From PWXP01 sp034005525 (GTDB lineage Bacteria > Planctomycetota > Planctomycetia > Pirellulales > Thermoguttaceae): a stretch of 64,000 nt of DNA. The DNA lies in contig JAVEUP010000012.1 of the NCBI GenBank assembly GCA_034005525.1, positions 12,782 to 76,781 on the forward strand. Reading direction: 5' to 3'. The notes under the pieces were generated by a model that was not told the DNA's origin, made no database searches, and saw only the letters and a list, made by a program, of their open reading frames with translations. The position numbers and the translations under genes are program-made. This document shows, piece by piece, positions 53,150 through 62,280 of this stretch (positions within the stretch are counted from its first letter, which is position 1; every line of letters begins with the position of its first letter).

Positions 53150-54601
53150 CCGGGTGGCGCGGGCCCTCTGAACGGCTTCGCCAAGGCGTTTGGCGTCATC
53201 TCGGCCCGACTGCGGCCAGCGCTTGCGGAACTCGGCCAGTTGCTTATTGGCGGCCACGGCGTCCTTGGCGGCCAGCAAGTCTTCAACAGCCGCCACATCG
53301 GCGTTGTATTTGGCTTGGACTTCTTTGAACGCCTGCATGGCATCTGCCGCGAAGGGCTCGTCCTGACCGTAGACGGCGGCGGCTCGCAGCCCTGGGAGCG
53401 CACGGTCCCACTGCTGCCGCTCCATAGCCTTCTGGGCAGCTTCGTACTGGGCTTTCGCGGTTTCCCGCAACGGTGCGTCCAGTGCTAGAATGCCCTTCTC
53501 AAACCATTCGCCCGGCGGCGCCGAGTGGCCGTGCCCGGGAATCTGCAAGTAGGTGATGAACCGGAAGCCGGCAGCCACCATCTGCTTCGCGTATCCTTGC
53601 ATCTCGGCGCGGTTCATGTCGTCGTCGCCGGTAATGAACACGTAGCGGCCGAGATTGCGGGCTGCGACCCCCAGCTTGGATGAGCCCATGCTTCCAACGG
53701 CCGTGATGGTGTATTCGTCTGCGCCGACGTGGTACTGGCCGCCGGTAAAGACGTCAGCAAAGGCCATGGCTACCTGACTGGCCAGTCGGCCGCCGCCGGA
53801 GTGGCCGGAAATATAGATTCGCGCCGGATCGATCGTGTAGTCCCGGCTGATGTTGTGAACGGCGTCGAGAGCCATCGGCGCGCGACGCAACAGCACGTCT
53901 CTCTCGTTTCCAGCATTATCCGGACCGACATAGATCAGCCGGTACTTCTGGAGCGCCGGCAGCCAATTGCTCTGCGGGCCGCCGCTGTCGCTCGAGTTGA
54001 CGAATACGAACAGTCCATAGGGGATGCTTCCATCGTAATCATCGGGCACAACCACCTGCCATGTTTCGTCCTCCGGCTTGTAGAAGTACTCGGTATTGAA
54101 CGCGGGCCCGAGTTGCTTTTGATACTCACCAATCGCCTGATTGATTTCCCTGGCTGGGACCATTCGGGGAAAGACGACGCCTCGGGCGGCCATGGGCGAG
54201 TGCTCGGAGAAGGACGTGCTGAAACGTCCGGTTCGGGCCGCCGGTTTCGCAGGCCCCGCTTCCGCAGCAGATGGCCCAACCGCCGCCGGTTCCGCAGGTG
54301 CTGGCGTTGCCTCGGGGCCGGGTGACTGGCTGGGTGCTTGGCCGGGCTGAGACATTGTCTTGAGCGACTCGGCCAGGACTCGCTTCACATGATCGCGGTC
54401 GGCGTCGCTCAGCTTGTCCAACGGCACGGCAATGACCGAACCGTCGGTGCGCTTCAGGTGCACGTTCCCTTCGATAACGTCAACGAACTCCGCCTCGATA
54501 CGGTAGGCGCCGGTTGAGTCGGTCCACGTTCTCGCCGAGGCTGGGCTGTTGAGGCCGAGCAGGACAACGGAAAGCAGCAGCATTCCAGCAGGTGAATACA
54601 C
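53147..54601 (-). CDS. secreted SHD1-domain alpha/beta hydrolase (esterase-like)
   Basis: A GTG start is supported by GGAG 8 bases upstream. The 484-residue product has a signal peptide (about 1-23), then an SHD1 domain (about 24-75, RTWTDSTGAYRIEAEFVDV, GSVIAVPLDKLSDADRDHV), a Pro/Ala-rich linker (about 90-130) and an esterase domain (about 160-400) of the PHB-depolymerase/feruloyl-esterase kind: GYSGxSxG-like ISGHSGGGRLAS with nucleophile Ser, and the acid/base His in IPGHGHSAP. The last 90 residues are a helical repeat of the tetratricopeptide type. Hydrolysis of esters of polysaccharides or lignin-like compounds is plausible. Confidence 0.82.
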   Translation of the reverse strand: MYSPAGMLLLSVVLLGLNSPASARTWTDSTGAYRIEAEFVDVIEGNVHLKRTDGSVIAVPLDKLSDADRDHVKRVLAESLKTMSQPGQAPSQSPGPEATPAPAEPAAVGPSAAEAGPAKPAARTGRFSTSFSEHSPMAARGVVFPRMVPAREINQAIGEYQKQLGPAFNTEYFYKPEDETWQVVVPDDYDGSIPYGLFVFVNSSDSGGPQSNWLPALQKYRLIYVGPDNAGNERDVLLRRAPMALDAVHNISRDYTIDPARIYISGHSGGGRLASQVAMAFADVFTGGQYHVGADEYTITAVGSMGSSKLGVAARNLGRYVFITGDDDMNRAEMQGYAKQMVAAGFRFITYLQIPGHGHSAPPGEWFEKGILALDAPLRETAKAQYEAAQKAMERQQWDRALPGLRAAAVYGQDEPFAADAMQAFKEVQAKYNADVAAVEDLLAAKDAVAANKQLAEFRKRWPQSGRDDAKRLGEAVQRARATR

Positions 54602-54670
54602 GGCGAGGCTCCTATGGTTGGTAGTCGTTTTCGGTCGGACCCTTCCACGCTGACGTTTGTCGCTGGCCCG

Positions 54671-55747
54671 TCATTGGAGCAGCTCTGCGACGGTCACTTC
54701 GCGGTCTTCGGCCAACGATCGCTTGCCGGCCTCCAGCACGGCGATCACTTCGACTTCCTCCTCGATCGGAACGCTCTCCTTCCCCGTGCGCACCAGCTCG
54801 AAAAACTTGTCGAGCAGATACCAGTAGAGGTCGGCAAGATTAGGCGTCAGCGTGTGCCAGCCCTTGGTGCCGTAGAGGTTCAACTGATAGCCGGCGCGCA
54901 TCCACTCTCGTTCGGCGACGATCAAAAGGAGATCGCGGCCGTTCTCGAATCGGACGCGAACGATGTTGCGGCCCGGCTGGCCGACGTTGCGGCATGATAC
55001 CGCGCCGCGGCCGAGCACCGCGTACGCCAGCTCCAAGGCGTGGATCCCATAGTAGACCAGATCATTGCCGCAAGCGGTGGTGGCCAGGTGGATGTCGCCG
55101 AGCTTCGACTTCTCCTCGGCCAACGCCACGACGTCGGGCACGAATCGCAGTGAGCTGGACGACATCAGCGGCGTGCCGGTCTCGCGCGCCAGCTCGGCGA
55201 TCTTTTTCGCTTCCTGCGCAGTCATTGCCAGCGGCTTGTCGCAAAACGTCGGCACGCCCTTGCGCAAGGGCGCAATCGCATATTTCCAATGCTCGCAGGA
55301 ACCATCGTCGACAATCGCTACCGCGTCGACATCCTCGGCGCACTGCTCCGCAGTGTCGCACACGGTCGGGATGCCGCAGACGTCGGCCAATCGCGCGGCC
55401 GCCGCCCGGTCAGGATCCCAGATTCTCACGACCCGCACCCCCTCGATACGCTTCTTCGCTGCCACGAACGTCCCTTCGAGCTGCTGGCGTTTGACCTCAT
55501 CGAAGCCGTTGCAGCATGCGGCGAACGCTGTGCCGTGGTGCGAACCGGGCGTGCGCGGGGCGTCCAGGTAGCCGTAAGTCGCTGCGGAAATCAGGCCGAC
55601 TCTCAACGTGCCGTCGTCCGGCGCGGCGCCCCTGACGGCGGAAAGCCCCATCGGCGAAGCCAATACGCCGCCAAAGGCCGCGGCGGTCGATGCCTTCAAG
55701 AAAGCCCGCCGTGAACGTGAATTGCCCATCCCGCTGTCGTGATTCAT
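54671..55747 (-). CDS. Tat-exported Gfo/Idh/MocA-family oxidoreductase
   Basis: AGGAGGAG precedes the ATG at 55747. The 358-residue product has a Tat leader (SRSRRAFLKAS, with hydrophobic stretch to about 40) and an NAD(P)-binding domain (RVGLISAATYGYLD, an altered version of the usual GxGxxG loop). DKPLAMTAQEAKK is the DKP/EKP motif with the catalytic Lys. The second domain holds SSSSLRFVPDVVALAEE. The unusual loop and the lack of the Gly-rich signature mean the cofactor could be bound differently. It is one of three family members in this window, and it follows the SHD1 gene on the same strand. Confidence 0.88.
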   Translation of the reverse strand: MNHDSGMGNSRSRRAFLKASTAAAFGGVLASPMGLSAVRGAAPDDGTLRVGLISAATYGYLDAPRTPGSHHGTAFAACCNGFDEVKRQQLEGTFVAAKKRIEGVRVVRIWDPDRAAAARLADVCGIPTVCDTAEQCAEDVDAVAIVDDGSCEHWKYAIAPLRKGVPTFCDKPLAMTAQEAKKIAELARETGTPLMSSSSLRFVPDVVALAEEKSKLGDIHLATTACGNDLVYYGIHALELAYAVLGRGAVSCRNVGQPGRNIVRVRFENGRDLLLIVAEREWMRAGYQLNLYGTKGWHTLTPNLADLYWYLLDKFFELVRTGKESVPIEEEVEVIAVLEAGKRSLAEDREVTVAELLQ

Positions 55748-55795
55748 GATGCTCCTCCTGCTCGAACCTTATCATGGGGTAAAAACGGTGCTCCC

Positions 55796-56206
55796 TTAAG
55801 TGTACACCTTTGCGAGCCGGCTGCAAGCTGGTGGGGCTGGATGTGTGGAAGAGCTGTCCAGCAAATGCAAAGGGGCACCGCCTTCGCGCAACTCGGTGGC
55901 CAGCCGCATCCACTGCCAACCGGAGACGTCCACCGACACCTGCACACCGGGGCCGTCGCCGGCAACGGGGCCGCTGTCGAACGGTTCCGCGGCACGGCCG
56001 GCCTCACTCGCCGGCGGCGCCGCCCGGCATGCCGCCCGCCCGGCCAGCATCGCCTCCGCCCACGTGCCCGGTTCCTCGGCGGCCGGCGCCGTCACCGGTA
56101 CACCTTGGAACATTGCCAGAACAAGGGCTGCCAGGATTACGGGCTTCGCGGAATGTTTCCAGAATGCTCTGCACGTGGACCGTTTCGTGGGCTTCTCCGG
56201 GGACCG
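55796..56206 (-). pseudogene. remnant of an exported protein behind the DUF1559 gene, without start codon
   Basis: The frame continues directly after the stop of the DUF1559 gene with no ATG before the signal-peptide-like stretch (KPVILAALVLAMFQGVPVTA). The first ATG lies inside it (56113). The remaining sequence (AGRAAEPFDSGPVAGDGPG, VQVSVDVSGWQWMRLAT) resembles the start of an NPCBM-type carbohydrate-binding domain and stops early. A degraded gene is the most likely explanation. A non-standard start is the alternative. Confidence 0.35.
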
Positions 56207-57265
56207 TCAGAAGCCACTCTGATCGATGACCTGGCCCGACGCCCGGCGGCCCAGCGCCCGATGAGTGGCCAAATTGATGGCATAGCTTATGGTGCGAACG
56301 GAGCCGTCGCACATTGCCACGTTGAACCCGCCGCTGTGGGCGCTGCCGAATCGCTGGGCCGTTGACCATCCAATCCGATCCTGGGCCGGTACCAACCAGC
56401 TTCCAACGAGCACGTCCTGGTCGTGCCCCGAGTAGAGGCACTGGTCGTCGTTTCCGATGCCACCCGTCGTGTAATGATCCGGCATGAGGTACTTCTCCCC
56501 GACCATGTAGGTGTTGGTCAGGCCATCGCGAATCATGGCTGCATCGACCTGGCTGCGGCGGTAGGTAATGCCGTCATAGTGGCGCACGTTTCCACTGCCG
56601 TCCACCTGGTAATTCTCCAGCCACTGCTGTTCGGTCAGTGCATCGCCGGCCGCAAGCGTACTTGGACTGCCGCCGCTCCAGTATCCTTCGCCACCCATGT
56701 TGCCGGCGTAGTCGCTCTTGGCGACAACCGACGATGCAACACCCGAAGGTCGGTAGCCCGCGCTGTTCGGATATGCGATGGCACGGCGGCGGCTTGGGCA
56801 GTTGTAGAAGGAAAGGGGCGTTGCGATGCGCTGCGACATCTGGTCGGCCTTGTCGCCGTCGGGCATTCCTGCACCCATGGCCCAGAGCGATTCCTGCTCG
56901 ATGTACGGCAGGATGTTATAGGCCCAGCCGCCCGTCTGCTTCAGTCCGAAGCCGCGGTCAGGATCGCCTACCCAGTGATAGCCCCACCCACAGCTCGGAA
57001 AATGGCCGTGCGTATGCTCGTGGTTGTGAAATGCCAGGCCGATCTGCTTGAGGTTGTTCTGGCATTGCAGCCTCCGCGCCGCCTCGCGCGCGCTCTGCAC
57101 CGCCGGCAACAGCAGCGAGATGAGAATTCCAATGATCGTGATGACCACCAGCAACTCGACCAGGGTAAAACCGTGTTTTGGATTTTGGATTTTGAATTGT
57201 CGACAAACATGGGTTGCTCCTAGCGTACGTCCACATGCGCGCTGCCTTGGAAACCGGGGCGGCAC
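56207..57265 (-). CDS. DUF1559 pseudopilin-like protein, start uncertain
   Basis: The 352-residue product has a type IV pilin-like N-terminus (HGFTLVELLVVITIIGILI at about 31-49; prepilin peptidase cleaves before Phe), a helical segment with LLPAVQSAREAARRLQCQNNLKQIGLAFHNH, and the C-terminal DGSVRTISY family signature. The family is very numerous in planctomycetes and is exported by a type II-like secretion system. The in-frame start is a GTG at 57265 without a Shine-Dalgarno. The ATG at 57210 with GGAG upstream is one base out of frame, see the 7-bp repeat at 57180. Residues before HGF would be an unusually long leader. Confidence 0.78.
   Translation of the reverse strand: MPPRFPRQRACGRTLGATHVCRQFKIQNPKHGFTLVELLVVITIIGILISLLLPAVQSAREAARRLQCQNNLKQIGLAFHNHEHTHGHFPSCGWGYHWVGDPDRGFGLKQTGGWAYNILPYIEQESLWAMGAGMPDGDKADQMSQRIATPLSFYNCPSRRRAIAYPNSAGYRPSGVASSVVAKSDYAGNMGGEGYWSGGSPSTLAAGDALTEQQWLENYQVDGSGNVRHYDGITYRRSQVDAAMIRDGLTNTYMVGEKYLMPDHYTTGGIGNDDQCLYSGHDQDVLVGSWLVPAQDRIGWSTAQRFGSAHSGGFNVAMCDGSVRTISYAINLATHRALGRRASGQVIDQSGF
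57180..57193 (-). repeat. tandem 7-bp repeat (AAAATCC)2 at the start of the DUF1559 gene
   Basis: Read on the minus strand, AAAATCC is repeated twice just behind the ATG at 57210. Adding one more 7-base unit, or one base, would bring this ATG into frame with the pseudopilin. This is the arrangement of a slippage-prone repeat. Confidence 0.6.
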
Positions 57266-57275
57266 ACCTTTCCAT

Positions 57276-57509
57276 TGGCCGAAGGCATTTTATTCGCCCA
57301 GCCCACGGGCAACGCCCTGGGACACTCCCCGGAGGTACCCAACCATCGGCCCCACGGGCCAATCGTTCCCGCGTTACCCGATCCGGCGCCCGGTTTCCAC
57401 CGCTACTCCATGCGGCGAACCATTGGCCCGTTGGGCCGGACATGCGTGTATTCAGACCGTTTTCCCAGGGCGTTGCCCTGGGCTGGGCGAAATGGTAGGC
57501 CTTCGGCCA
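57276..57509. repeat. 234-bp palindromic element with 47-bp arms
   Basis: The left arm (57276-57322, TGGCCGAAGGC, then TTCGCCCAGCCC, then GGGCAACGCCCTGGGA) is inverted at 57463-57509, with about seven mismatched bases near the outer third. The centre holds GGCCCCACGGGCC and other short palindromes. It lies between the DUF1559 and the large PEP-CTERM gene, so it could form a long hairpin in the RNA or a cruciform in DNA. Confidence 0.8.
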
Positions 57510-57534
57510 TCCACCATCCGCCATTCACCATCAA

Positions 57535-60500
57535 TTACCTCCGCCTTCGTACCAGCAGGCCGCACCCCAGCACCGCAAGCAGCAGCATCGCCGTGCCCGG
57601 CTCCGGAACGGCGGTGAGGATCAAGTTGCCGGGAAGGTTGTATCCGGGCACGTTTGCCGCCACTTCCCAAGTTCCCCACCAGTTGAAGTCGTCGTTGAAA
57701 TCGAACAGGCTGGTCACGTCGTAGCCGGCTGCCAGCGGCTCTTCGCCGCCCGCCTGGTACACGTCGCCTTCGAACAGCATGAAGCTGTCGCCCGCGTTGA
57801 GGCTGTAGTTGCCCAAGGCGAGGATGCGGAGGTCGACCTCGCCAGCATCCGGCAAGACGAGCTTCGGGCCGGTGATCAAATCGTAATGCTCGCCTGCGTC
57901 GCCAGCCTCGGTGAACTCCCACTCGAACACCGCTCCCGCGTCCAGGATCAGTTCGTCCAGGAAGTTGAGCGTGCCGATGCTGGCGCCCGGCGCCAGGGCG
58001 CCGCCGGACTCGACCGTTGTGACGCCGCCGATCGTGCCGGTGCCGCCCAGCGTCGCGTCGAGTTCCACGGCCACCGGCCCGCTTCCGGTGCCCGAGCCGG
58101 ACGCGTTGTTGACCAGCAGCGTTCCGACGCTCACGGTGGTGCCGCCGCCGTAGGTGTTCTCGCCGGACAGCACGGTTGTGCCGGGGCCGGCTTGTGTCAA
58201 GGTTCCGGAGCCGGAAATGGCGTTGGGCACCAGCAGTTCGTCCGACCGGTTGAATGTAAGCGAACCGTTGTTCACCACATTGCCAATCCCGAGCGAGCCG
58301 CTCGTGCCGCCGTTGCCGATGTGCAGCCGGCTGGTGCTGGAGGCCAAACGTGTTTCGCCTGCGTAGGTGTTATTTCCCGCGAAGATGACGGTTGCACTAT
58401 TACCGATAATCGTTAGGGGATTATCCGCTGCACCGCTGATCCGGCTGTTGATGGTAACGTCCCGGCTGAACCCGGCCGACAGCCCGCCGCCTCCTTCGCC
58501 GAGCATAATGCCACGGTTTTCGTGGATGTCTAGTGCCAAGCTGTCGTGGAACAGCACACCGTTGTTCTGCAATGTGATGTGGTCGGGCTCAAACTCGTCC
58601 GGGAGTTTTCCCAGGGCGCCATCGTACCGGACCAGAAGAGTTCCGCCATCGATCAGCGTACCGCCCGTGTAGGAGTTATTAGCGTTGTGCAGCCGTTGCC
58701 GCGGCTGGGAGTACGAGGGTGAGGTCTTGTCGCCGGTGACAGCAAGTCGGATATCGCCCTCGATGCGTCCGTGGAAGGTGATGTCGATGTCCGGACGGAT
58801 GGTCAGGATGCTGGTGCCGGCCCCGCTGTTAATCACGTCGCCGCCGTCAGCTCCGCCACCGGCAAGTGAAGCGACCTGCTGGTTGTAGCCGTTCAGGTCG
58901 AGCGCGAGGTCGGCCGAGTCGCCTAATTCCAAGGCGGTCGTGGCCGGCAGGCGGTCATCGCCGCCGTGGAGGACAACCCTGCCGTCCAGGATCCTTGTGG
59001 CGCCGCTGTATGTATTCACCCCAATTAGGCCCAATGTGTTCGGACCCGTCTTGATCAGGCCCAAAGAACCTTGCTGGGTATCGGTAATGGGATCGGGGAA
59101 TGTGCGGTCGTCTCCACTTGTGTGGAATCCAAGTATTGCGCCGGCGCTGAAGTTGCCCGTTGCCAGCATGGTGTTCACGTTGTCGTTCGTGACGGCGTCG
59201 CCAACCGCCAGGGCGGCCCCGCTGGCAACTGTGTAAGCGCCGTTGAGATCCCAGCCGGGCAATTGATCGGTCGATGAGACCCGGAGGGTTCCTCTTGCCA
59301 CTATGGTGCCGCCTTCGTAACTGTTGTTGCCCACCAGCATTAGCGTTCCAGAGCCTGTCTGCGTTACCGAACCGGAGCCGGAAATGCTATTCGGCACGAT
59401 CACTTCATCCGAGCGGTCAAAGGTGAGCAGGCCGTGATTGACAACGCCGCCGGTACCGAGCGAGCCGCTCGTGCCGCCGTCGCCGATTTGCAGCCGGCTT
59501 GTACTGGAAGTCAGGCGAGTTTCCCCTTCGTACGTGTTGTTCCCTGCGAAAACAACGGTTGCATTGTTTCCGATGATGGTCAGGTGACTGCCCTCCGCAC
59601 CGCTGATCGGGCTATTGATGGCAACATTTCGGTTGAACCCGGCCGAGAAACCGCCACCACCCGAACCAAGCGTAATGCCACGATTTTCGTGGATTACTAG
59701 CGTCTCGCCGTCGTTGAATAGTACACCGTTGCTTTGCAGTGTGATGTTCGCGGGATCGAACTCCTGCGGGATTGCCCCCAGGGCGCCGTCATGGCGGGCT
59801 AAGAGAGTTGCACCGTGCACCAGCGTACCGCCAGTGTACGAGTTGCCGGCGTTGCGCAGTCGTTGCCGCGGCGAGGAGTACGAGGGCGAACTCTTACTGC
59901 CGGTTACTTCGAGCCGGATGTCGCCCTCGATGAGTCCGTCGAAAGTGGTGTCGCTCGTCGGGCGGATGGTCAATACACTGGCAGCCGGGCCGGTGTTGAT
60001 AATGTTGCCACCGCTGTCGCCGCCGCCGGCCAGCGAACGAATCTGTTGGTCGTGGCCGTTCAGGTCGAGCGCAGCGCCGGCTGCGTCGGCAAGCCCCAGT
60101 ACTGTGCTGGTGGGCAACCGGTTGTCACCGCCGCTCAGCGCGATCACGCCGCCGTCGACGTTCGTGGCGCCGGTGTAGGTGTTCGCCTCCGTGAGCGTGA
60201 GCGTGCCAGATCCGAGCTTGGTCAGTCCCAAGGAGCCCGCGGGCGTATTCGCGATTACGTGGGCGTACGTGCGGCCACCGTCGCTGGTGTCAAATCCAAT
60301 ACTTGCACCGCCCAGGAAGTTGCCCGTTGCCTGCATCGCGTTGACGTCGTCGTTCGATACAGCAGCCCCGGCTGCCAGAATCGCGCCGGAAGCGACGGAG
60401 TATCGGCCGCCAACGTTCCAGCCGGGCAGTGCATCGGTTGATGCAATCACCAAGGCACCTTCATCAACCTCGGTGCCACCCTCATAGGTATTGATACCCG

Positions 60501-61902
60501 AGAGCACCAGCACACCGCTGCCAACCTTGATCAGTGAACCCGGACCGCTCAAGGTGTCGGCAAAATCGGTGTTCTGGTGATTGTTTCCGACCCTCAGTGC
60601 AACTGCGCTCGGGATAGCGGAATTATTCGCCAGCATGAGACTGTGACTTCCGGACAGGCCGCCGAACGTGAAGGCATTGCCGGTTACCGAAGAATCAAAC
60701 TCGACCGGGCCTGAGGCGAGGGTGCTGTTCTGCAATGCGAGGCCATGTTCCAATCGAAGGATGCCGGCATCCACCCGCGTGTCGCCGCTGAAGGTGTTTG
60801 CCCCGGAGAGCACGAGCGTCCCCGGTCCGGCGACCCTCAAGCCGCCTTCGCCGGACAGGACGCCGGAGATGGTTGCTTGCTGTGTCACGTTCACGCTCGC
60901 ATTCAGTGCGAATGTGGAGGCCCCGACCTCGGCAAACTCGTGCAGGGTATAGCCATCGAAATACCAGATATCATCGCCGCCGGAGGCCAGCGCCTCGTTG
61001 CCCGCGTAGCGGATGTAAACCACTCCGGAACCGCCGACAGCTCCGATGTAGAGGTTATTCCCCCCGCCACCGCCACCGCCACTGTTTGGTGCGCCGGGTG
61101 TTGCTTCGGTGCTGTTATTCGCCCCACTGCCGCCGACGCCGCTGCCACCGATGCCGATCGCGGCGGTTCCCGCGGCGCCGCCCCCGCCCCCGCCGGCGTA
61201 GTAGGCCGATTCACCGGTAATGCTCGATTCGATGCCGGCGCCGCCATTTCCTCCTGGCGAGCTGCTGGTGGAACTGCCTTCCGATCCGGCCCCGCCGCCA
61301 CCGCCGCCGCCGCCTCTGCCGGCTCCGCCCGCGTGGCCCAAACCGCCCGACTCCGAATCCGGCTGTAGCGCCGCGCCGCCGTCGCCAGGCGGAGTGGCTG
61401 CCGTGGACCGCCCACCCCCGCCGGAGCCGCCGGGAAGGCCGTCATTGTTTCCGCCTGCCCCGCCACCCCCGCCGATAGCCGTAATGGATCCAAATTGCGA
61501 AGGTTCGCCGTTGAAGCCGAACCGGTCATTATGCCCTGGAACATCCGGCCCCGGATCGCCCCCTGCACCGACAACAACGTCGTAAGGATTGCCGATAATG
61601 GCAAGGGTCCCGGCGACCAGTCCACCTGCCCCTCCGCCACCGCTGCCCGCCGAGCTGTAAGGCGTGTTGGTCCCGCCGCCTCCCCCGCCGCCCACGACCA
61701 GGTACTCGACGGCACCCACGGCAATGGTTACGCCAGCCGCGTTAATCTCGACGTCGTCGGCGTATTCAATGGAGCCATCACCCAGAATGGCGATCGTGCC
61801 TGACAGCGTGCCGCCGCCGGGTAGCACGGGTGTCGCCGAGGCGGAGGCGCTGAGTGCTAACGACAGTGCAATCGCAAGACTTATTCGGGTGATCTGCGAC
61901 AT
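57535..61902 (-). CDS. giant PEP-CTERM protein with autotransporter-type beta-strand repeats
   Basis: GGAGGA lies 6-7 bases before the ATG at 61902, which begins a signal peptide (about 1-26). Of 1455 residues, about 50-310 are Gly-rich (GGGGGGG runs, GSGGGGAGGLVAG). From about 330 to 1300 beta-strand repeats of the autotransporter-associated type follow, with the recurring motif G(P/S)G(T/V)L(V/T)LSG.NTY.G.T. Two 389-residue modules (about 490-880 and 880-1270) are tandem duplicates. Residues 1290-1430 form a further beta domain, then VPEPGTAMLLLAVLGCGLL and RRRR, the sorting signal for exosortase. It is probably a surface adhesin-like or matrix protein with a long beta-helix. Confidence 0.88.
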   Translation of the reverse strand: MSQITRISLAIALSLALSASASATPVLPGGGTLSGTIAILGDGSIEYADDVEINAAGVTIAVGAVEYLVVGGGGGGGTNTPYSSAGSGGGGAGGLVAGTLAIIGNPYDVVVGAGGDPGPDVPGHNDRFGFNGEPSQFGSITAIGGGGGAGGNNDGLPGGSGGGGRSTAATPPGDGGAALQPDSESGGLGHAGGAGRGGGGGGGGAGSEGSSTSSSPGGNGGAGIESSITGESAYYAGGGGGGAAGTAAIGIGGSGVGGSGANNSTEATPGAPNSGGGGGGGNNLYIGAVGGSGVVYIRYAGNEALASGGDDIWYFDGYTLHEFAEVGASTFALNASVNVTQQATISGVLSGEGGLRVAGPGTLVLSGANTFSGDTRVDAGILRLEHGLALQNSTLASGPVEFDSSVTGNAFTFGGLSGSHSLMLANNSAIPSAVALRVGNNHQNTDFADTLSGPGSLIKVGSGVLVLSGINTYEGGTEVDEGALVIASTDALPGWNVGGRYSVASGAILAAGAAVSNDDVNAMQATGNFLGGASIGFDTSDGGRTYAHVIANTPAGSLGLTKLGSGTLTLTEANTYTGATNVDGGVIALSGGDNRLPTSTVLGLADAAGAALDLNGHDQQIRSLAGGGDSGGNIINTGPAASVLTIRPTSDTTFDGLIEGDIRLEVTGSKSSPSYSSPRQRLRNAGNSYTGGTLVHGATLLARHDGALGAIPQEFDPANITLQSNGVLFNDGETLVIHENRGITLGSGGGGFSAGFNRNVAINSPISGAEGSHLTIIGNNATVVFAGNNTYEGETRLTSSTSRLQIGDGGTSGSLGTGGVVNHGLLTFDRSDEVIVPNSISGSGSVTQTGSGTLMLVGNNSYEGGTIVARGTLRVSSTDQLPGWDLNGAYTVASGAALAVGDAVTNDNVNTMLATGNFSAGAILGFHTSGDDRTFPDPITDTQQGSLGLIKTGPNTLGLIGVNTYSGATRILDGRVVLHGGDDRLPATTALELGDSADLALDLNGYNQQVASLAGGGADGGDVINSGAGTSILTIRPDIDITFHGRIEGDIRLAVTGDKTSPSYSQPRQRLHNANNSYTGGTLIDGGTLLVRYDGALGKLPDEFEPDHITLQNNGVLFHDSLALDIHENRGIMLGEGGGGLSAGFSRDVTINSRISGAADNPLTIIGNSATVIFAGNNTYAGETRLASSTSRLHIGNGGTSGSLGIGNVVNNGSLTFNRSDELLVPNAISGSGTLTQAGPGTTVLSGENTYGGGTTVSVGTLLVNNASGSGTGSGPVAVELDATLGGTGTIGGVTTVESGGALAPGASIGTLNFLDELILDAGAVFEWEFTEAGDAGEHYDLITGPKLVLPDAGEVDLRILALGNYSLNAGDSFMLFEGDVYQAGGEEPLAAGYDVTSLFDFNDDFNWWGTWEVAANVPGYNLPGNLILTAVPEPGTAMLLLAVLGCGLLVRRRR
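58096..60429 (-). repeat. internal tandem duplication of 1167 bp
   Basis: The modules start at LPGW motifs (encoded at 60429-60418 and 59262-59251), exactly 1167 bases (389 codons) apart. They share SSPRQRLRNAGNSYTGGT / SQPRQRLHNANNSYTGGT, IHENRGI, ISGAEGSHLTIIGNNATV / ISGAADNPLTIIGNSATV, and SSTSRLQIGDGGTSGSLG / SSTSRLHIGNGGTSGSLG. The lower boundary is estimated from the equal spacing. Confidence 0.8.
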
Positions 61903-61950
61903 GGGGATGTCCTCCGAATGTAAATGTCCAGAAATACCAAATTTCAAATC

Positions 61951-62010
61951 TCAGATTTCGAATCGTCGCCGTCCCCGGCACAACAGGAGGGCCAGACCCA
62001 TGAGGGCCAT
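61951..62010 (-). pseudogene. 19-residue remnant like a PEP-CTERM tail
   Basis: It reads MALMGLALLLCRGRRRFEI, a hydrophobic helix followed by Arg residues and a stop, as at the end of PEP-CTERM proteins. The PEP motif and the upstream part are missing. This may be chance or a relic of gene duplication. Confidence 0.25.
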
Positions 62011-62052
62011 GGCGAGTCCCACTTATCCCACAATAAATGTTTGCCTAACCCG

Positions 62053-62081
62053 ATCTTAACCGATCCCGGATAACTGGGCAA
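62053..62081 (-). promoter_or_regulatory. sigma70-like promoter for the giant PEP-CTERM gene
   Basis: Read on the minus strand: TTGCCC, 17 bases, TAAGAT. It implies a leader of about 150 bases before the ATG at 61902. Confidence 0.45.
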
Positions 62082-62280
62082 ACATACCGCCAAATGGGGG
62101 GGTACTTCGTTGGCAGTTGAATGCACCCAACGGTGCCCTACGCTACTCCGTGAGATGCTCTGATGGTTCCCCTCACGTTTCCCAGGACGCCCATATTTGC
62201 GAAGAACTGGGTGTTCTATCTGTATTGCCCCGCGGAACCGGCCCGGATACACTTCGCGATCCGCGACAGGGAGGTTGCCG

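Larger units (their letters stand above)
61903..62280. other. divergent gap between the PEP-CTERM and the histidine kinase gene
   Basis: It contains the promoter at 62053-62081 for the large PEP-CTERM gene and a remnant (61951-62010) like a PEP-CTERM tail. No other gene is seen. Confidence 0.4.
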
